From Phycisphaerae bacterium (GTDB lineage: Bacteria; Planctomycetota; Phycisphaerae; Phycisphaerales; UBA1924), in NCBI GenBank assembly GCA_022180725.1, contig BQMO01000019.1:1-64000 (forward strand): a stretch of DNA of 64,000 bases. The letters are read 5' to 3'. How positions within the stretch are numbered: position 1 is the stretch's first letter; each line of letters opens with the position of its first letter. The position numbers were made by a program, and so were the translations under genes. Below, piece after piece: positions 61,805 to 64,000 of the stretch. The notes under the pieces were generated by a model, which had not been told where the DNA came from, did not search any database, and saw only the letters and a program-made list of their open reading frames with translations.

Positions 61805-62971
61805 ATGAAGCAGGTACTGGTGACGGCGGTCGCGGCGGGATGGATGGTGGTGGCGGGGTCGGTGATGGGGCAGACGGCGGCCGCGCCCGCGGCGCCTGCG
61901 GCGGTTGAGCCGGTCGCGGCGGCCAAGCCGGTGGACCTGGCGATCTGCCTGGATACCAGCGGGAGCATGGACGGGCTGATCGACGCGGCGCGTCAGAAGC
62001 TGTGGGGCATCGTGAGCGACCTGGCGACGGCCAAGCCCCGGCCTGCGCTGCGGGTGGCGCTCCTCAGTTTTGGGAACGATTCGTACACGCCCGAATCGGG
62101 GTGGGTGAAGGTGCTGATCCCGTTCACGACGGACCTGGACGAGGTCTCGAAGCAGTTGTTCGCGCTGACGACCAACGGGGGCACGGAGTACGTCGGGCGC
62201 GTGGTGCACAAGGCGGCGGCGGACCTGGCCTGGACCCAGGACGCAGGGGCGATGAAACTGATCATCGTGGCGGGGAACGAGGGGGCCGACCAGGACGCGA
62301 CGGTGACGTACCAGCAAGCCTGCGGCGAGGCGATCGGCAAGGGCATCATGGTGAACGCGATCTACTGCGGCGACGCGAACGACGGGATCGCGCCGGGGTG
62401 GCGCGACGTGGCGAAACTGGCGGACGGGGAGTTCGCGGCGATTGATCAGAACCGCAACGAAGTGATCCCCACGCCGCACGATTCGAAACTGGCCGAACTG
62501 AGCGCGGCGATCAACGCGACGTACGTGGCGTACGGCGCGCACGGGACGGCGGGACGCGCGAACCAGGCCGAGCAGGACGCGAACGTGGCGCGGGCGGCGC
62601 CGGCGGCGGTGGCGCAGCGTGCGTCGATGAAGGCCACGGGCCTGTACAGCAACCGTCACTGGGACCTGGTCGACGCGGTGTTCACGGGCGAGGAGAAGGA
62701 CCGGGTGAAACTCGAATCGCTGAAGGAGGAGGAGTTGCCGGAGGCGATGCGGACGATGACGCTCGCCGAGCGGAAGTCGCACCTGGAGTCGATGCTGAAG
62801 CAACGCGCGGAGATTCAGCGGCAGATCGCCGAGGAGACGGTGAAGCGCGACGCGTTCCTGGAGCAGGCTCGGCGCGAACAGGCCGCGGCGGAGGGTCGGG
62901 CGGACTTCGAATCGGTGCTGCGGGCGGCGGTGCGGAAGCAGGCCGAGCGGAAGGGATTCAGTTTCAAGTAA
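61805..62971 (+). CDS. Secreted VWA-domain protein
   Basis: The 388-residue product has a signal peptide ending near VMGQ, an Ala/Pro linker, and a VWA domain (about 42-225) with an intact metal site in LAICLDTSGSMDG, and MKLIIVAGNEGAD as the later strand. The C-terminal third is a charged helix, probably a coiled coil (KSHLESMLKQRAEIQRQIAE). VWA proteins bind other proteins through the metal; the partner is unknown. AAGGAG 6 nt before ATG 61805 is enclosed in a hairpin. A terminator-like hairpin lies at 63007-63036. It is next to the multicopper oxidase gene, and no functional link is shown. Confidence 0.87.
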   Translation: MKQVLVTAVAAGWMVVAGSVMGQTAAAPAAPAAVEPVAAAKPVDLAICLDTSGSMDGLIDAARQKLWGIVSDLATAKPRPALRVALLSFGNDSYTPESGWVKVLIPFTTDLDEVSKQLFALTTNGGTEYVGRVVHKAAADLAWTQDAGAMKLIIVAGNEGADQDATVTYQQACGEAIGKGIMVNAIYCGDANDGIAPGWRDVAKLADGEFAAIDQNRNEVIPTPHDSKLAELSAAINATYVAYGAHGTAGRANQAEQDANVARAAPAAVAQRASMKATGLYSNRHWDLVDAVFTGEEKDRVKLESLKEEELPEAMRTMTLAERKSHLESMLKQRAEIQRQIAEETVKRDAFLEQARREQAAAEGRADFESVLRAAVRKQAERKGFSFK

Positions 62972-63006
62972 TCCGCGAGAAGTTCGGTACCATCGCGGGG
63001 ATGACG

Positions 63007-63036
63007 CGCGGCCCGGGCGAGCATGCTCGGGCCGCG
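63007..63036 (+). terminator. GC-rich terminator-like hairpin after the VWA gene
   Basis: CGCGGCCCG (63007-63015) pairs with CGGGCCGCG (63028-63036). The stem can extend by one or two more pairs, and GTTGG follows. It begins 36 nt after the VWA stop. Confidence 0.65.
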
Positions 63037-63061
63037 TGCGTTGGAACTACCATGCGGCCTG

Positions 63062-64000
63062 ATGACGACGATCGTCCTGGAGGGCTGGAGGTTTCTGCCG
63101 CACTCGTACGCGTTGTGGGCGATGTACCTGGCGCTGGAGTGGGGCGTGCAAACTGATCGGCGGGTGTATTTCCGGGACGCACCGTTCGCGGACGCGTCGT
63201 GGAGGCCCGCGCGGGGCGTGCTGAGCGAGGCGCAGGAGGCGATGATCGCGGCGTTGCCCGCGCCCCCGGCGGGCGTGATGGCCGACCTGCACGTGCGGAT
63301 CACGTTCCCGTACGACTTCTCGCCGAGCGACGCGGCGAGGACGATCGTGCTGGGGACGACGGAGTACGGCTTTGTGCCGCCGACGTTCATGAAGGGGGGC
63401 GAGCCGATCTCGGCGGCGGCGGCGCGGAGCGGGTTCACGATTGGCACGCCGACGAAGTGGTCGATGGATGGATTCTTGAGGAGCGGCGTGAAACGCACGC
63501 AGATGTTCCTCGCGCCCAACGGGATTGATCCGGCAGTGTTCCGGCCCGCGGCGGAAGAGGAGCGCGCGGCGCTGCGGCGCGACCTGGGGTGGGACGGGCA
63601 CTTCGTGCTGCTGCACAACAGCAACCTGGGGTGGAACAAGAACCTCGAAGGGATTCTGTACGGGTTGGGGCGCGTGGCTGAAGTCGAGCCGAACGTGCAC
63701 CTGGTCATCAAGGGGGTCGACGCGCTGTACCCCTCGGCGAAGGTCATGGAGCGCATGAGCGCGTTCCCCGACGCGACCCTGGCCGAGCGGGTCCTGCCGC
63801 GGGTGTCGTACGTGGGCGAGTCGATGAGCATGGAACACGTGGCACGCTTCTACAAGGCGGCGGATGCGTACGTGTGCCCGTACCTGGCGGAGGGGTTCAA
63901 CATGCCGGCGCTGGAGGCGGCGGCGTGCGGGCTGCCGGTGATCTGCACCAAGGGCGGCTCGACGGACGACTTCGTGACCGATGCGTTCGCGCTGCGGGTG
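63062..64000 (+). CDS. Glycosyltransferase family 4 protein (3' end outside window)
   Basis: The visible 313 codons encode the N-terminal and most of the C-terminal Rossmann domain of a GT-B retaining glycosyltransferase. NGIDPAVFRP near 158 and LLHNSNLGWNKNLEGIL near 188 are the donor-side loop region, and EGFNMPALEA near 280 is the E-x7-E motif of family GT4. It transfers a sugar from a nucleotide sugar to a glycan or other acceptor, which cannot be identified. ATG 63062 is preceded by TACCAT (63048-63053) 8 nt upstream, a possible -10. No stop codon is reached at base 64000. Confidence 0.9.
   Translation, partial: MTTIVLEGWRFLPHSYALWAMYLALEWGVQTDRRVYFRDAPFADASWRPARGVLSEAQEAMIAALPAPPAGVMADLHVRITFPYDFSPSDAARTIVLGTTEYGFVPPTFMKGGEPISAAAARSGFTIGTPTKWSMDGFLRSGVKRTQMFLAPNGIDPAVFRPAAEEERAALRRDLGWDGHFVLLHNSNLGWNKNLEGILYGLGRVAEVEPNVHLVIKGVDALYPSAKVMERMSAFPDATLAERVLPRVSYVGESMSMEHVARFYKAADAYVCPYLAEGFNMPALEAAACGLPVICTKGGSTDDFVTDAFALRV

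Noticed and set aside
1..64000. Mobile elements, integrases, tRNA or rRNA genes
   Set aside because: I looked for transposase, integrase and resolvase motifs, tRNA T-loop patterns and CRISPR repeats on both strands and saw none. Short or divergent tRNAs could be missed by eye.

Overview
This 64 kb window is high-GC chromosomal DNA from what looks like a member of the Planctomycetota, most likely class Phycisphaerae. The lineage call is an inference from gene content. It rests on a MoxR/Bat-like cluster of DUF58, VWA and DUF4175 proteins with alpha-toroid (prenyltransferase-like) proteins, a secreted protein ending in a dockerin-like repeat pair, zinc-ribbon membrane proteins, and a cluster of three SPFH proteins with an ABC transporter. 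About 45 protein genes are supported. No rRNA, tRNA, CRISPR array, phage or IS element was seen; this is core and lineage-specific chromosome, not a mobile island.

Layout. 1-304: odd, non-coding sequence with a 15-base C run. 0.3-8.4 kb: an envelope protein, phoU, mfd, a ComEA-like helix-hairpin-helix protein, an FMN reductase, and an HDOD-GGDEF-REC signalling protein. 8.6-13.5 kb: a small protein, two zinc-ribbon membrane proteins, a lipoprotein with a papain-like Cys/His pattern, and an orphan ABC permease. 13.9-23.7 kb: a forward run of three SPFH/band-7 proteins, ABC ATPase, ABC permease and a 656-residue membrane-anchored helical protein. 23.7-30.8 kb: purC, a GH10-like protein that lacks both catalytic glutamates, then murE-murF-mraY with the meso-DAP signature. 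30.7-43.4 kb: a long reverse operon of DUF58, BatA-like, VWA, DUF4175, a Gln-rich secreted protein, an alpha-toroid protein and an exported protein, tightly overlapped but without a MoxR ATPase. 43.4-49.3 kb: an alpha-toroid lipoprotein, an AhpD-like protein, a CCA/poly(A) polymerase, and two exported ClpP/SppA-like paralogues. 49.4-57.4 kb: an M3 peptidase, a PLP decarboxylase, a small lipoprotein, a UDP-galactopyranose mutase-like flavoprotein and a DUF2339 membrane protein. 57.8-64 kb: an unknown protein, a multicopper oxidase fused to DNRLRE, Cys-rich, Ig-like and dockerin-like parts, a secreted VWA protein and a truncated glycosyltransferase.

Most striking regulatory signal: at least nine genes have a TANNCT box exactly 5 or 6 nt before the start codon. 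This points to widespread leaderless transcription. Other notable sites are a consensus-like promoter overlapped by a perfect 8-4-8 palindrome before the DUF2339 gene, a Fur-box-like site before the multicopper oxidase, and a hairpin that would mask the Shine-Dalgarno of the secreted VWA gene.
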